Under the pieces are notes generated by a model that worked only from the letters and a program-made list of their open reading frames with translations, did not search any database and was not told where the DNA came from. From NCBI GenBank assembly GCA_963691655.1, contig OY829326.1, positions 25,284,878 through 25,348,877 of the forward strand: DNA of 64,000 bases, given 5' to 3'. Positions 34,886-49,900 of the stretch are shown here, in pieces; position 1 is the stretch's first letter, and every line of letters begins with the position of its first letter. The stretch comes from Toxonevra muliebris. Lineage: Eukaryota; Arthropoda; Insecta; Diptera; Pallopteridae. A program made the translations under genes and the position numbers.

Positions 34886-35159
34886 CTAGTATGAGATACT
34901 TATTATTTTCAGGTAATACTCAACGAAAATTTTTTCCCTTCATTATTTAATATCGACTATATTGCCACCTTAGTAATGAGATAATCGCATTTAAAAATAT
35001 TTTTTCTATACCAATATAAGTAAGTGAAATATTTATGCCTTTACTTAAAAAAAAAGTGACACCAGCAAATATTTTTAACAAATGGAAGAAAGTCGTAGAT
35101 AGAATCGACCAAGGGTGATCGAACGGTGCTATCGTTAAAAATGATGTATAAATATTATA

Positions 35160-35457
35160 CAGTAGAACTTCGCTGATCCGGATCAATTAAAACCGGCTCA
35201 ATCCGGATTACTCGGGAATCCGGATTACCAAGGGCATATAAAAAGGAAAAAGTTTTATAAATGCATGCTTATTCATTTACTATAATAATTCGAAGAAAAA
35301 ATAAAACAATCGCATTATACAACATGCTATCCGGATTAGCAAAACCGTGGTCGGTTCGGATTACAAGGGAGATAATGAAAATTTCAATTTTTTAACTCTT
35401 TCCGGATTACACAATGATCTGAATTAGGCCATATCCGGCTTGGCGAAACTCTACTCC
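35160..35457. mobile_element. pogo/Tigger-like MITE
   Basis: Left end CAGTAGAACTTCGCTGATCC after TA. The right end reversed is GAGTAGAGTTTCGCCAAGCC. These match the CAGTNGAACCTCG...CCGGA ends of pogo/Tigger elements. CCGGATTA motifs repeat inside. About 298 bp, non-coding. Confidence 0.7.
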
Positions 35458-37917
35458 ACATCATTTCATTACTAACTAAGTGACGATATAAGTAAACTTC
35501 TAAATGGCTGAACGGTAAGGTATTGAATTTTAACACAATATTTCTATGGTACCTGGGCATAAAAAATAGTATTATATGGGGGTGTAATTGGTTGATTTGA
35601 CATTGCACCTCCGATATAACCAAAATACTTAATACTACTAAATTTAGTCTAATATTAATCATTGATCACTGAACAGAACGCGGTCGGGATTGGTTGATTG
35701 GACATGCTACCTCCCCTATAACAGTAGTTAGTGCAAACGTTTTTTCTTGGGCTTCATCTACGATATAATGTTGAAATATTGTAAATTTGTACTTATTCTG
35801 ATTACAAATCATCTGGTGCTAGTTTCTAGTATGTACATATATAGGTATATATGATAACTTGAGCAAACACATTTTGATAATATTCCTGATATGCTGGATA
35901 AACTCGGCTTTCGAAAAATTTGTGACAGTGCCCACAGTGAGTGTGTGAGAGAGAGAGAGATCCAGAGAAAGTTTATTTGAGTGGGGCGAATAAACCACCA
36001 TTCTACAACTATTGATACTAAAATTTGCATATATGCTCATGGATCCTTCGGACAGTTCGTAAAGATTGTTAGATAACTTATGAGGAACCATACCAGACAA
36101 GACAATAAAAGTTCGTGTTTTGTTTGTAGAAACATGTTATTTCAATAGTTGTAACCCGGTCAACGTTAGATGTTTTCCGGTTAGTTGTATATATTATAAC
36201 TTAGTTAGTTGTATATATTATATACAGCACGTGAATGGATGACTTGATTTTACATCATTTGGAAAGAATGAGAAAAAACTCGCATATGGAATGTAAAAAA
36301 TTATCCATAGAAAACAAATTTTTTGAGTAGACGTAAATTTTTTGTTTTTAATTTTTTCAAAGTTTTTCTCATTTTTTTATCATCACTTGTTATTCTCTCT
36401 GAAATTGTGTAAGAAAAATTTGTAGGAGGAGTAGAATATTTTGTTAAATTTTTTTAGAGAACATTTTTTTAAACTTTAAAATTGTCTTTGAATTCCATTG
36501 TTTGTTACATATACATATGTACGTATATGTAAAAGCAAGTGATTTGTAATTTTTGTTGCCGGCATATAATTTTTTGCCTTTTGCCTTATAAACTTTCTTT
36601 GTCGTACCTAATTATATAAATCAGAAAAACGAGTTTTGTTCAAGGCAGGCAGGCACGCAGTCGTGAGTAGGGAGTAGCCAGGAAAAGAATATAGATGCAT
36701 GCATATGTACATACACATACATATAATGGATTCATATTTTTATACTTATATAAGTCGAAAATACACTACTGCAATTACAGCAGCAGCACCATTAACAATA
36801 TTAACAACATCAGAGAAATACACGTTTTCATTTATGGAATTCATTTAAGACCTTGTTTCGGTTCAGAAAAATTCTGAGAATTGATAACATGTTGGAGAAT
36901 AAATAAAAAAAAACAAAAACAACATCTAAAGATATTGCCAATATGTGTAAGTAGTGGAGAGTGTAACTACAATTGTGTATGTGTGTTAAGAAGAGAGCGG
37001 CCGACACTGCGAATACAGCAAAAATATTATTCACACAGGCACATACGCACACAAAGGTGCTGCAAAAAAGCCATTGTGTAAAGCTAATGTAAACAACAAA
37101 AATAAAATTATAATAAATTATTTTAATATTTTTTTAATTTCAAATAAATAAGTGTGTTTTATATTCATTTGTTATTGTTTTTTTTTCGTTTTTTTTTTTT
37201 TTTTTAAATAAAATAGGGGTATTGGAATGTATAACTTTTTTATTATTTCAAGGTATTTATATGTTTTTAGACTTTTTGTAACAATTTTCTATTAACACTA
37301 TATTTTTATTTATTTTTAGAAATTTTTAACATTTAACACTCCTCTATTAGTTTTAGCTTTTTGTTATATACTTTGTAATTTTTATAGATTAAATTATGTT
37401 ATTGTATTTATTCTTTACAAACACTGCACTTAGTTTTTGAAAATATCTACATATACCATATGATTATTATTATTTTTTTTTTTTCAATGATATTTTTTTC
37501 AAGCTTTTTAAATCACGTACTCAAAGTGATATTACGTCTTAAAGCTTTGCTTTGTGCTGTGCTCACTTCACTAAACTAAAGCTTTTAGTTTTGCTATATT
37601 TATTTTATTTATTCATTATTTATTTATGTGGTTTTAACTTTAACACTTGTGCTATTGTTACCAAAAAAAAAAGGCGTAGCGCGGATTTACGTACATACCA
37701 TGTTTAAGTAATTTATTTATTTTTTCGAATTCTTTTTATTTAAACACATTTTAGTTTTGTTTAATTTTTCTTTTTTTTAGATTAATATTTAAGCACACAA
37801 AAGCACAAAAGGGTAAAAAATAAAAAATCACAAACAAAATTTTAAAATTCAGCTTTGGAGCTTTTGTTTCAATTCTCCCGATGCGCAATTCTTAACGTCG
37901 CGTTTGAGTGTTTGCGA

Positions 37918-37927
37918 TCAACTGAGA
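37918..37927 (-). promoter_or_regulatory. predicted promoter of the long PGRP-LC transcript
   Basis: On the minus strand TCAGTT (37925-37920) is an Inr with the start A at 37923. From +18 to +29 the sequence CAAACGCGACGT fits the MTE consensus at about 9 of 12 positions. The surrounding about 80 bp is richer in G+C than its neighbourhood. A possible first-exon donor (ATG|GTATGT) lies at 37699-37694. The acceptor would be at 32402-32403. Confidence 0.4.
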
Positions 37928-39746
37928 AAAAAACTCGCGCCTGCTGCACTCCTAGTGTTTGCTTGGTATCAGTTGGTAATACACAAATATACATACATAC
38001 ATATCTATAATATCTCGCGCTTTTCTCTCCACCTATGTAGGTGTATGTGTTGGATGCTCATTGTTCTTCTTATATTTGTCTGTATTAAGTTATACCGCAT
38101 ACAACTTAAATTAGTATTTTGAATTTGCTTTATTTTTTTGTTTTTAATTATTTACAAAATTAATATAACATCATAAAGCGCACAGGTTTTTCGTATAATA
38201 AATTTGAACTGTCACTGAGGAGAACATCCAGAATGAGGCGTAGGATGCACAATAATTACAGTTTTAAAGAATTGGCAGGAAAATATTGGAGATGACTAAA
38301 TACTGCAAAATGTTTTTGCATGTTAAAATTTTCATTATATTCAGCCCTAAGCTTGGCAAATGAGTCTAATAGTCCCAAAGAGGTTTCTCAAAAATTCAAT
38401 AGTTTATTAGGTTTAATCGATTATTGTTACAATTGAATGAAATAAAGCGCCGTAAATATGAAAGGTGGGTATAATTTGTTTCCTTTTGTTCAACCTTTCC
38501 GAAGGAAGTATATCTCTACGTCAAGTTTGAAATTTGGAAATTTTAAATTTGAGGTAATGGCTCAAGACTCCTTCAACTATTTTTTTTTTTTTTATAATAA
38601 TCCCTAAATTGTCTACTTTAATATACAACTAATACTTTTTCCCCTTCAGTAGTATTTCATAACGAAAATTAAATTTAAATACATTTTTTGTTAAAAGTTT
38701 CACATTTTATGTTGGAGTTGTGCTATAAAAGATCGAGACGGCATTAAAAAATAAAAAAAAAATATAATTTTGTTTATACGAAAAGTTATTTTTTTAGTAG
38801 TAGGCTAGTTTAAGAATGATTCCGTAGTAGTTAGTGCAAGGAAATCGTTCACGTATTCGTTTCGATAGTAGAATGACCACAAACGAAATTTTCAATAGTT
38901 GAGCCGGTGTTTAACAAAATTTAAATTTGGTAAAATAGGTGAAGCTTATTGATAAATAAACTAAAGGCTACGATAATGAATTAATCAGCTAACTACCAAT
39001 CGATCTGATTGAAGTACTAGAAACAATTGAAGAGGCTTTACCATTTTCGAAGGAAAAATCTATAGAATATTCAAAAATTCCGTAAATAATTACTTATTAT
39101 ATTTTACTTATTAAAAATTTAATGCATTTGCCTAGAGATTACCGATCTTATGGGCCTTCTTTCCATCCATCTCTGTGGGAATAAAGGCAATATTATCAAG
39201 ATGAATATGCATTTTGGATAAATTTAAAATTTAGTTTCTAAAACTTGAATTGAGATTGATAAATGCATTACAAACCCAGCTCACAAACCCTATTCCATCC
39301 CGTTACCTAGTTGCTTCTTAATGTTGCCCATATTATTTTTCTCCATATTGTATTTTTAACCCTTTCTTTTCAACTTTTTTATTTTTTGTTGTTTTATATT
39401 CGTAGATTTAGTTTTTGTTAAGAATAAAAACCAAAAAAATTATGAAAGAAGTTTTTGGGAAAGGCTGTAGAGCTTTAGGAATTTTGTACATTATAATGAA
39501 AGGAGTAAAAATTCGAGAAAAATATTTTAATTTTTGTATTTTTTTTTGTATAAAAAACAACGAAAGTTTATTTTGCTTTGCAAAATACTTTTAAGAACAC
39601 ACTTGTTCACTAAGTATAAAAGGTGAAAATTTGAAACATTTTTGGAATTAGGGTTATTTTTACTAAAGTCATAAAGTATACAGATTTTTGTTGTTGAGTG
39701 ACCTATAGTAAAATTTCATGGGCAGCATATTTTTTGAACATATTAA

Positions 39747-39833
39747 CCCTCTATCAACCCTCGTAATGGGTCAAAAAGGAAACTTTTTCGAAAAAGGCAA
39801 AAAATACCCATAATGGTGAGTGCCAAAGGGTTA
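39747..39833. repeat. short hairpin repeat with AACCCTC ends
   Basis: AACCCTCTATCAACCCTCGT and, reversed, CTATAACCCTTTGGCACTCA flank a core with ATGGGT facing ATGGGT. Possibly a miniature TTAA-type element, since the left end is preceded by TT. Confidence 0.35.
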
Positions 39834-39875
39834 TAGGTAGGAAGAAAATATTTTACGAGAAATTCTACTATAAGT

Positions 39876-39965
39876 TGCTGAACATACAAACAAGCTCTGA
39901 TGCAAAACTAACAAGTTATCTTATGGTTTATTATATTTAATCTGTTAGAAATGGGCAAACTTTGG
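39876..39965 (+). repeat. dispersed repeat pair, copy 2
   Basis: Matches 29762-29850 (AACAAGTTATCTTATGGTTT, ATGGGCAAACTT). Same orientation. Confidence 0.55.
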
Positions 39966-40788
39966 GCCCACGTAAAAAAAATTTAGACGTACACTTTTAA
40001 AACGCCGAGACCAGTATAATTTTTTTTCTCGAGTTCTATCAGCATCCACTTTCAGAACCTTGTTATTTTTTCGTTTGTTGAATAAAAAACAAATTAACAC
40101 TATCACAATTTTTTAACACCCCCAGAAAATAATTCAGAAATCATCAACCTTTCATGTCTTTTGTACACAATAGTAACCAAATTATTTATTGTATATTAGA
40201 GTTGCGTGAATTTGTACAATTTTTTTAAGCATGGAAAACCATATTTTTTTAACAACTTTTTTTTTCTTTTAAGTTATTAATTTTGTATTATGAAATGGAA
40301 TTTTAACTTTCGTTTTAAACTATTATAATTAAAAAAAAAGTTTATATACTTGCTCAAAATTTAATCTTTGTACTTCGTAAATTCACACAAATTTAATTTG
40401 GACTGTTTTTCAAAATCAAATAAAAGAAAACTGTATTCCCGTTTTTGCTCAAACTTAAATTATGGAGAGAAAAAACATGCTTGATTTAAAAAATAATTTT
40501 TTATTTTTAAAATTCCCGATAGGTTTGAAAAGAGAAGTAGTGAAATATGAACATTTTTTTGTACAATATATTAGCCAAAAACAACGAAAGGGTTAAAAAG
40601 TTACACAGTTTTGTGGAGTATTCCATTGAACTGAATATTTTTTATTAGAATTTTGTAAGGTCTCATATTTTCTGGAAAAATAAACCTGAAGCCCTTTGGT
40701 TTCCAAATCATAAGCCATAAATTCTTTCATATCTCATCGATCAAAATTGAGTGTACATACTATTTATAAGTTATGATAAGCTGGAAAT

Positions 40789-40885
40789 ATTCATTTGAAA
40801 TATTCTAAAGTTCATTTGAAATATTCTGAAATCCATTTGAAGTATTCTGAAATTCATTTGAAATATTCTGGAATTCATTTGAAAT
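40789..40885 (+). repeat. 22-bp tandem repeat, about 4.5 units
   Basis: Units of ATTCATTTGAAATATTCTGA with few changes. The 64-codon ORF across it is a product of the repeat, not a gene. Confidence 0.85.
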
Positions 40886-42369
40886 CACATTGGAAAAAAA
40901 GGTGTAGTCTTAAGATTAAACAATTAACAATGACAAGCATAAGAGGCAAATACGCCACAATAATTGTAATTATTACAAATCAATTCTAGATTTAGACGAA
41001 ACGTTTGTTCAAGTCTTTGTCTACTTACACATTAGCACATTCATCTTTCCTAGAATTCTTTAGGTAAGTATGTCATTATGACACAAGATTTTACATTTCA
41101 ATTACTTATTATTAATAGTAATTTCTAAATACTTTTCATTCATAATAAATAAATAGTTTTAGTTGAAAAAGAGAGTTTAAACCCCTTAATAATATAAAAT
41201 ATCTAATGATATTGTCATACTTACATACTTGCATATGTTATTGTAATTTCCAACGTCAATTAATTTACTCAAAAATAATCGATTGCACTATAAAATACAA
41301 GTAAATACCATCGATTAATTTCAATGAAAAACTAAAAATCACAATTATCAAAACTTGTTTTTTTTATCAATATTTTTTTCTCATCAACGTCTACAAAATT
41401 TATTTAAAAAAACAAAAACTGAGACACAAAATTTAAATCACAGGCACGGGTGTTGACACAGTCACAGGGGAAAAGGGTGGAATCACCATTCAGATGCACA
41501 ATTTAACTTCTACATACTCATGCACTTATATTCCGGCTAAAATTTTCAATGGGCAGAGAAAGCGTTTTAATCTTCTTGAAACTGTTTCCCCTCTCTGATG
41601 ATCACGTGCGACGCCCATGGCCGTCAAATGCTAGTGCTAACTGAATAATAATCTCTCTGGCAATGTAAATGTGGTGGCACGAGCGTTTGAATAAATTAAC
41701 CTGTTAACTTATTTTGTTGTTAGACTAGAACAACCTGAGACATTTAATTTTTGCCGTCGACGACTTTTACTCGTATTTCTTCGTATTTGTGTCTCTGTTA
41801 ATGTATTTGTTAACCACTACTGAGTAAATCTTTTTATTTTTGTATTTTTTGAATAAATAAATATTTAAAATTTTTGAGAAAATGATTTTCATATGTGTAA
41901 CTTTTATATAGTATATAAAATTGATATTTGAAAGCACATATTATCATTATATTGTCTATAACTACTTAGTACTTAACCGGTTATGTATCTTTTTAGAATG
42001 GGGAAAACTGAAAACTTTTTTCTTAGTTCCCTTTGGTATTCGATAATAAGTACATATATTGATAAGCATTGAAAATTTAATTTAAATTTATTTTATGTTG
42101 CTGCGCTTTGTTAATGTATATTATATGTATAATTATAATTACTAACTCGTGTTCAAAAGAGTTTCTAAAACTTCATAGCTTTTTAGATCAAATATTATAG
42201 AAAACCAATAGAATACATTCAAATTTTATATTTTGGATTTTATACAGTTCATATGATGAAAAATGTCGATTTACCGATTTTTAACCACCAGACACCCTGT
42301 AGCCCCTTTCTGAAGATAAAAGTACTAATTCGTCAAAAGATTTACTGTTTGTGGCACAATTAACTATAA

Positions 42370-42800
42370 TAAAATTCGGATCAAAAACCAATACAAAAAT
42401 CTGATCATAGTTCACACTAAAATTCAGACCCGAACTTAGACTAAAAGTAGACAAAACTTCAAACGAAAATTTAGACCGAAACCAAAACAAAATTCGAACT
42501 AAAATCAAACCAACCATAAGACGGGAATTCTGACCAAAAGCAAAATCAAAGGAGACCAAATGTTAAGCCAAAACTCACACCAAACCGAGACAAAGTTCAG
42601 ACCAAAACTGAGAAAAAATTCTTATTACAAAAGAAACCTAAACTCAGGCTAAAACTCGGAATAAAAATCAAATAAAAAATAAACCAAATTCAAATCAAAA
42701 ATTGGACCTCAACGCAGAGTAAAAAGTAAACAAAGTTAGACCAAGTCTTATGCAAAAATTCAATCCTAATTCAAACCACCAATCAGCTCAAAATTCAGAG
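42370..42800. repeat. degenerate minisatellite, locus 2
   Basis: Irregular units of AAATTCAGACCAAAAC type, like 34615-34885. The minus-strand ORF over 42281-42559 follows from this composition and is not taken as a gene. Confidence 0.7.
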
Positions 42801-45800
42801 CAAAAACCAAAACAAACTTATATAGCTTTCAAAAGGTCTAATTTTCTTTCTAAAACCGATAAGAAACTGATAATCAACTAAGTTACAGGCTTATAAGTGC
42901 GCAAAGGTACTCAAAACCGGTTTTTTTTAACGGTAAATCAAGATTTTAAGGGTATTTGGAAAATTTCACATACAGACTCTTATTTTACTCGACAAGACCT
43001 ACAAGAAAAATAGTATCACTTCCCAGGTATTTTTGCTGTCGCACCGTGTAATCAGCGTATATTCATTTGTGTTTTTTCCGAAATTGCAAAATTTTAAATC
43101 AGTAAATATTGATTTGACAATCAAAAATTTTATGCAAAAATTTTAAATCAGACACTGGATAAGTTTTAAGATCTTCTGAGTAAAAGAGGGAACTCATTGT
43201 AAGCCTTAAGTAAAAACTTTGAGGGCTTTGGGGAATACCAGAAAGTTGTATCAAGTCATATTTATCATTTCCTATTATTGACTTCAAAAAACTTAATTTG
43301 AAGAAGATCATTTTATATGGAGTGCTTTAAAATTGATGTTTTTAAAAGTTCAATACAATCAAAATACGGCCGGAGTTGTCTCTTTGTTTTTATTATCCGC
43401 AAGAACTATTTATTCCTTTGTTCCCGTATATCAGTAAGAACTGTGGCATTACGTTTGACTAAATTTTAGCAATAAAAAGCTCTGACTTTATTTATCGAAG
43501 TAATAATAAGAAATGGATGACTATCCAGCTAAATATGACTAGATTGAGAGTTTGAAATGGTAACAGTGCATTTTGGGGGATTCAGATAGAAAAAATCTTT
43601 TATAATATCGAGAGAATGTTTTGACCTCATGACAACTGAGAACAAATCGTGGAATATTCTCTTTCTCTCATCCACACAAATATCAAATCTTTTGAAAGAA
43701 CAAATTTCCGTTAGATCATTTTTCCTCCTAAATATTTGTAAGATAAAATCTTTTGAATTAAACAGAGTCGTAGTATAATGCAGTTGCAAATAAATAACAG
43801 CTATAATTTATTAAAAATAAAAAATCAGATTATGTAAAATCATGGGTTAGAAATAGAAAACAAATTAAAAAAATTAATATTAATTAAAAATAGTTTGTTC
43901 AAGTTAGAATGATTGTAAAATTTTTATTGAACTATTGAAATTTATATTTACATATAAAATAGAAAAAAATGCAAAAATTATCAACAAATAATATGTAGAA
44001 ATAATTATCATACAGTGTGTTTGCAGCAAAAAACTTATCAGTAGTAGATATTGTTGTTGCTGCTACATTGTCTCTATTACACTGAGCAGAAAAATGCTGT
44101 TATATCAAACGTAAAGTATATTGAACCAACAGATTTTGCTGTTAAATCCCATCCGAAAGTGAACACTGTTATATTAACAGACAATGTCTGAAAGTGGATA
44201 CTGGTAAAACAATGGATGCGCTGTTGTTATGAAACCTACAGTGAAACTGTCAATTGTTTTAAAATTCTGTTATTTCGAATCCAAGAGTTAGAATCATAAA
44301 AATGATTATAATTCTGCCAGTAAGGCTATAGCAAAATCTGTAGAAACAAATCTGAGGCTGTTGGTATAAAAGAAATGTACATTTTTTACTTATGAGTATA
44401 TTTCATTTATTGATGTTAAAAAGGTTGATATAAGTTCACCGCAGAGTTCACGCGTACGATAAAACTATCCATCGCCTCTTTAATAGTAAACTTTTTTGTC
44501 TTTTCGTCATCCTAACATCAGTTACGAGATACTGAAAAAATTATGAGATTAGAAGCCAAAGTAAACTCTACTATTTCATGACCACACCTGCAGTTTGTTT
44601 ATTGTCAGACATTTTTTCATAAGTTGAAACGAGAAACAAATGAAGATAATAAAATTAAAAATTTTTTAACTAAATATTCAACAGATAATTTCAGTAGAAG
44701 AGATGTTACGAAAATTGTCAATGCAAAATAAAAAACTGTTGAATCAAACAAATTGGCTTCAATACGACAGATTTTATTAGCAACAGCGATTAAAATCAAA
44801 GTTTTCTTTTTCTCGGTGTAGTTAGTATTACAGTAGTTACTATTTATAATCAAAAGAAACTAATATTAATAATAATTTCTTACTTAAACTAGGTAATATT
44901 CAATTGATAAATTTACATATTTACACTGAACAAAAACAACTTTAGAATATTATTCGAAATCGTTTTAACATATTTCTTTTTGTGATAGTTTTTAGGAGAC
45001 TATGAAAATCAAATCTAGAGGTTAATTTTCAAAGTCATGACTTATTTCTTTTTACTCAGTTTGAAACTCTTCTAAGTGGAAGGGTTGTTTTTAAACATTA
45101 CGAATTTGCAAAATTCTTGAGGATTTATCCAGAGGTTTTGAGGTACTCGTGGCACCCATTTGTTTGCTTGTTCATTTGAGCATTATTCTCATAATGATTT
45201 AATCCGGTTTGATTTAAATGTATAACTTAATTTCCATTTTTGTGAATTGAGGTAAAAACTCGTGGTTTTAATTTCTGGTAATCTGTAGGTGGAATACATT
45301 ATTTTTATTAAGTTTTTGTAATATACTTACGAGTTAAAAAACCAAGTCAAACTGAGAACATCAACCCTAAGTTAGACATGCAAAATCTCAACTTAATATT
45401 AGAGGTTTTATCTTAACCGTGTATATTTTTACTTGGCGAAATATTGAATTTATTAAAGATTACTGTCTATTATTATTTTATTTTTCTCATGCGCTATTAA
45501 TTTCTTTCGTATTTATTTATTTATTATACTTTAAGTCATTGTAAATAAGTATTATCTAACAGTTGTAACTATTAAACTGTTAAATTCTTTCATTTATAAT
45601 TAATTCGATTTATAATTGTTATAGCTAGTATACAGTAGTTTAGCTTGTGAATATGCAGCGTTGCCCGGGTATTAATGTTGAAATTAATTTTATTTATTAA
45701 GTCCCGATAAACCATCAACAATATTTGGTCGCTGTGGCTAATGTACTGAACTGTGACGCAAACTACACATGTGAGAGGACTGAACTAAATGATGAGTTTG

Positions 45801-46930
45801 AAGATGAGTCAGAATTCGAAATAATTTTATCACTCGCAAGCACATGTTTGGCTAGATTCAAGGAAGGTTAAAAAATTGGTCCATTATAATTTACCCATAT
45901 GTTCCACAAAGTGAGCTTTTTCACTTTATTGTATTTATCTTGAATTATCTATAGATTTTCTAGTTTTCCAAACACTTAGAAACTGAGTCAACAGATCTAA
46001 AGATTGGAATATTTACAGAGATGATCGATGATTGATGATCGTAATTTATTTTTCGTTATTGCAACTCGCGCTTATAACATACGGAAGGTTTCGCCAGACG
46101 CAAAAGTGACTGAAATCGTAATACCTTACAATCTGGCTATGAAATTAATGGTTGCTATAACTATGCACAGGGGGACTGCTTCCAGATTGTTAACATAAAA
46201 GGAGGCCTAGTAGAGATTTTATGGAATTTTACGTCATTAATTTGATTTTATGTAGAGAATCAATCAATTTTTATTAAGTTTCAAAAATATTGACACCAAA
46301 TATTCTGCTCAAAGCTTGATATACCGCATATGGGGAGGTCAATAAGAGCTCTAGAAAATATGATTACATATTGTCAAAAATAAGTTTATCATTAGTCTGC
46401 TTTTAGACGAGGATAGAGGGGTGAGGCTAAAGCGATATGCTCCCTCTTGCCAACACATTTGACAGTTTCTAAACTAGTTACCTTTCATGTTTATTTCTTA
46501 TAAATTTTGTATGCTACAGCAAGAAGACTGAAACAAGACACGAAAATACATATTTAACTCTTAATAGCTCACAAGGGGGTGAAAATATATCCCCCTTCCA
46601 TACAATATTTTACTTATATTGACCTTCCATACCACCTCTTTTCATTTTGATCATTGGAACGGAATCACCCTGCATATGATTCCAGTTTTAGAATTTTGGT
46701 GAGCGCATCGATTCTTTGTTTTATATATATATATATATATGTATGTACATGTATTATGTTAGTGTAGGTCACTTATTTTCTGTAAAAAAATAAATAACTA
46801 AATTCTACAATAAAAAAATCAATTAGTATGCAAAATTGATATGTCTCAAGTCACATGTGACTTTAGCATTTATCTGTAATTATCGCTATTATGCGCAGTA
46901 GAATGAATTTTATTTGCTTTAAGGAACAAT

Positions 46931-46967
<37 letters not shown>

Positions 46968-49900
46968 GTAAAATGTATTTAAATGTAACCACTAATAGTA
47001 TGAGAAAGCATAACAAAAGTAAGAAATGGATATATCTACTTCTTTTTTTACAATAGTTACAATAGATTTTACAAATCTTTTGTTTTCAGACTTTTGCGGT
47101 ACCAATCATTACTTACCTTAACATACATTAATGCTGTAGCCTGAAGTACCCAGTAGTTAATCCAGGATAAAGGTTTTGCAACAAATCAAAAAAATTTGGT
47201 TTCCAAAGGTTGATTTGTTGCAAAAGGTTGTACTTTGGTGTTGACTTTCAGTGATGTCAACCAGTTTTAGATGAGGACATTTTTTCTCTAAGAACCAATG
47301 ATAGATTTCGTGACCATTTACCCAGTATGGTCATACATTGGATAATGGATTTATATAACAACACAAAGGGTGGGTAAGAAGGGATGGTGGAGAACTAGTC
47401 TGCGTAATTTTTCTTCTTCTTTCACAATAAACAACGTTCTTTAGGAATAAAACATGCTCGAATTAAAACAAAAATTGTTTTAAATTGGTCATGAATTAAT
47501 CCTACAAAGTCATCTTTTTGTCTTTTGAATTTTAGCGTAATCGGCAATGATGTAGGAATGCAATTAAAGGGGGAAATAGGGTTAGAACAGCGTTTTCTCA
47601 ATGATTTTCATGAATTTTTTTATAGTATAAAAAATGAATATAATTTATTGAAACTTTGAGAATATTTTATACATATATTTAAGTATATACTATAAAATTT
47701 TTGAAGAATTTCCTTGAAAAACACCGAAGATATTAGCGACCCCATATTGCAGGTCACAATCAGACTCAGCATTTTGAGTACATTCTGGAAGCCGCAATTT
47801 TCATCTGAAATCAAACGACGTGGGAGTTTACTTTTATTATATGTCCATTATCTATATGAAAATAGAAAATTGAATTTTTTACAAGGGTTAAAACAAAAAA
47901 ACATGATTTTTTGCCATTTTTTACAACCTTTTTGCGAAAAAAAAATTATTTTAAATAATGATAATATTCCGATTTTAGATTCATATAGAGCACAATACTA
48001 TGAAGAAAGTAATTGCCAATTTTCAAAACGATTGGTTGAAAGCTTTTCAAACTAGCGTGTACGCAAGTTCAAAAAAATTTGTTTTGAGAAAAACGCGTTT
48101 GAAAAACGTGGCGCGCTCGAGGCCTGAAGAAGGGCTACTCACTTTAATGGCTTATAACAATAGAACGAGTCGGAATTTTCGTTTAAAATTTTACATATTT
48201 ATTTTGGGAACATCTTTTTCAATAGTTTTACCAACAATTTATAAAATAAAAAAAAATCGATTTTCCCCCTTAAACTACGATAGTGGAGATGGATCAGACA
48301 CAATATTCGTAAGCCGTGCACTTAAATTTACCAACAAATTGTTGGCTGTAATCATAAAGCTACCAAAATATAAAGAATATCAACCATCATTTGGAGATAA
48401 ATGCTTGAAAAGGGGGTGAAAGTAATCTGACAAAACGTTGAAGGTAATAAAATATATCGCGAAAGGGCGTTTTTGATGGAGGCGTTTCATTAAGATCATA
48501 TGTCCCCTAGGAGTTACAGCAATTGAAGAAATAGTGGGGTATTTGTGTATATGACTAAAATGAACCAAAGCATAAAAAAAAATAAAAATTAATTCTTCTA
48601 TTTCTGGATTGGCTGACAAAATTCTGCAAAATATCTGCAATAACTTGATATTCGGTGAATTTTAGAACAGGGGAAAAACTAAAAGCTATATATTTTAATG
48701 ATATTTTCAACTGGAACAATAATAACATGTCTAAAAAGTCCAAATTTGTTTGCGTAAAACCCCCGTGGAATCCAACGCATGTTTATTTGCTGTTTATAGA
48801 AATTAGAGACAGTTATTTTTAAACGTCACTATCAAAAATTAACATAAAAACTATTGTTGAATTGTAGTTATGTAAATAAATTTAGTGAAAAAAAAGTACA
48901 AAAATATCGTTGATGATTCACAGATCAAAATGTGATCAACATTTGATATAATTTTTATTTGCAAATTAGATAGTTTATTTTTTGTTGTTGAATGTAAAAA
49001 TATCTACCATTAAACTGAGGTAAGCTTCCGCGAATGAAAATAAAATAAAAAAAGTCACAGAATTTAATAATAATGTTAAAAATATTAGTAGAATGGGGAA
49101 TGAGAAAAAAACTTGAACTTCATCAGCACTCCAATGATTTTTCGGTTTGTTTGTTAACATGAAATTTCAATAAACAATAAAAATAACAAAAAAACACGTG
49201 AAATGCGTTGATGCTAAAGTTGGAAATCCCAGCTTTTTAATACGATGAAGCTGCACCAATACACACACAAGACTAGAAGAGAATTCTCTCATCGTACATG
49301 TTATGTAAATAAATCAACCAATAATTTCAGTAGCAACAAAATTCTCATGAAAATAAAAGACTTGATTTTGAAATGTAGATCAAACAATGCACCTAGAGTT
49401 GATTGCCTCAAGTACACCAAAATCCTATTTTTTGTTTTTTTTTTTTAATTTTTTTGCGATAAGTGATAATTACACATAATTTGAAGTAAATTTAAAATTA
49501 ATTCAATTAAATTTATATGTACATACCATGTACTCATTCTCACTCCAGAGCAAAATAGAGAGCTTAGAACAAAACTAACTCGACATCAGAGTAAAAAATA
49601 AATTTGGTGTTATTTGTACTCATAATTAAGACCTCTCTCTCTCTCTCTCTCTCTCTTATATTATTTGTTTGTATTGCTGCTGTGTGTATATGTGTGTGTG
49701 TCGTCTATTTAATGATCAGATTCATATTTAAATAATTCCATTATTAATATTTAATTAATTACACTTGAAAAACTATGAGCATTTTTCCCCACCATGGAAT
49801 ATTTCCATTTGCGCAACCACGTCCAACAATAATAATCGTTTAAACTCACGGAGAAATTTCTTTTAATTAAAATTAACATAAATATCCGGAATTTTCCGGT

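Noticed and set aside
42281..42559. 92-codon minus-strand ORF
   Set aside because: It lies within the degenerate minisatellite and its residues follow from the repeat unit.
47714..48419. two overlapping ORFs of 113 and 139 codons
   Set aside because: Different frames, no domain, and the surrounding sequence looks like decayed transposon.
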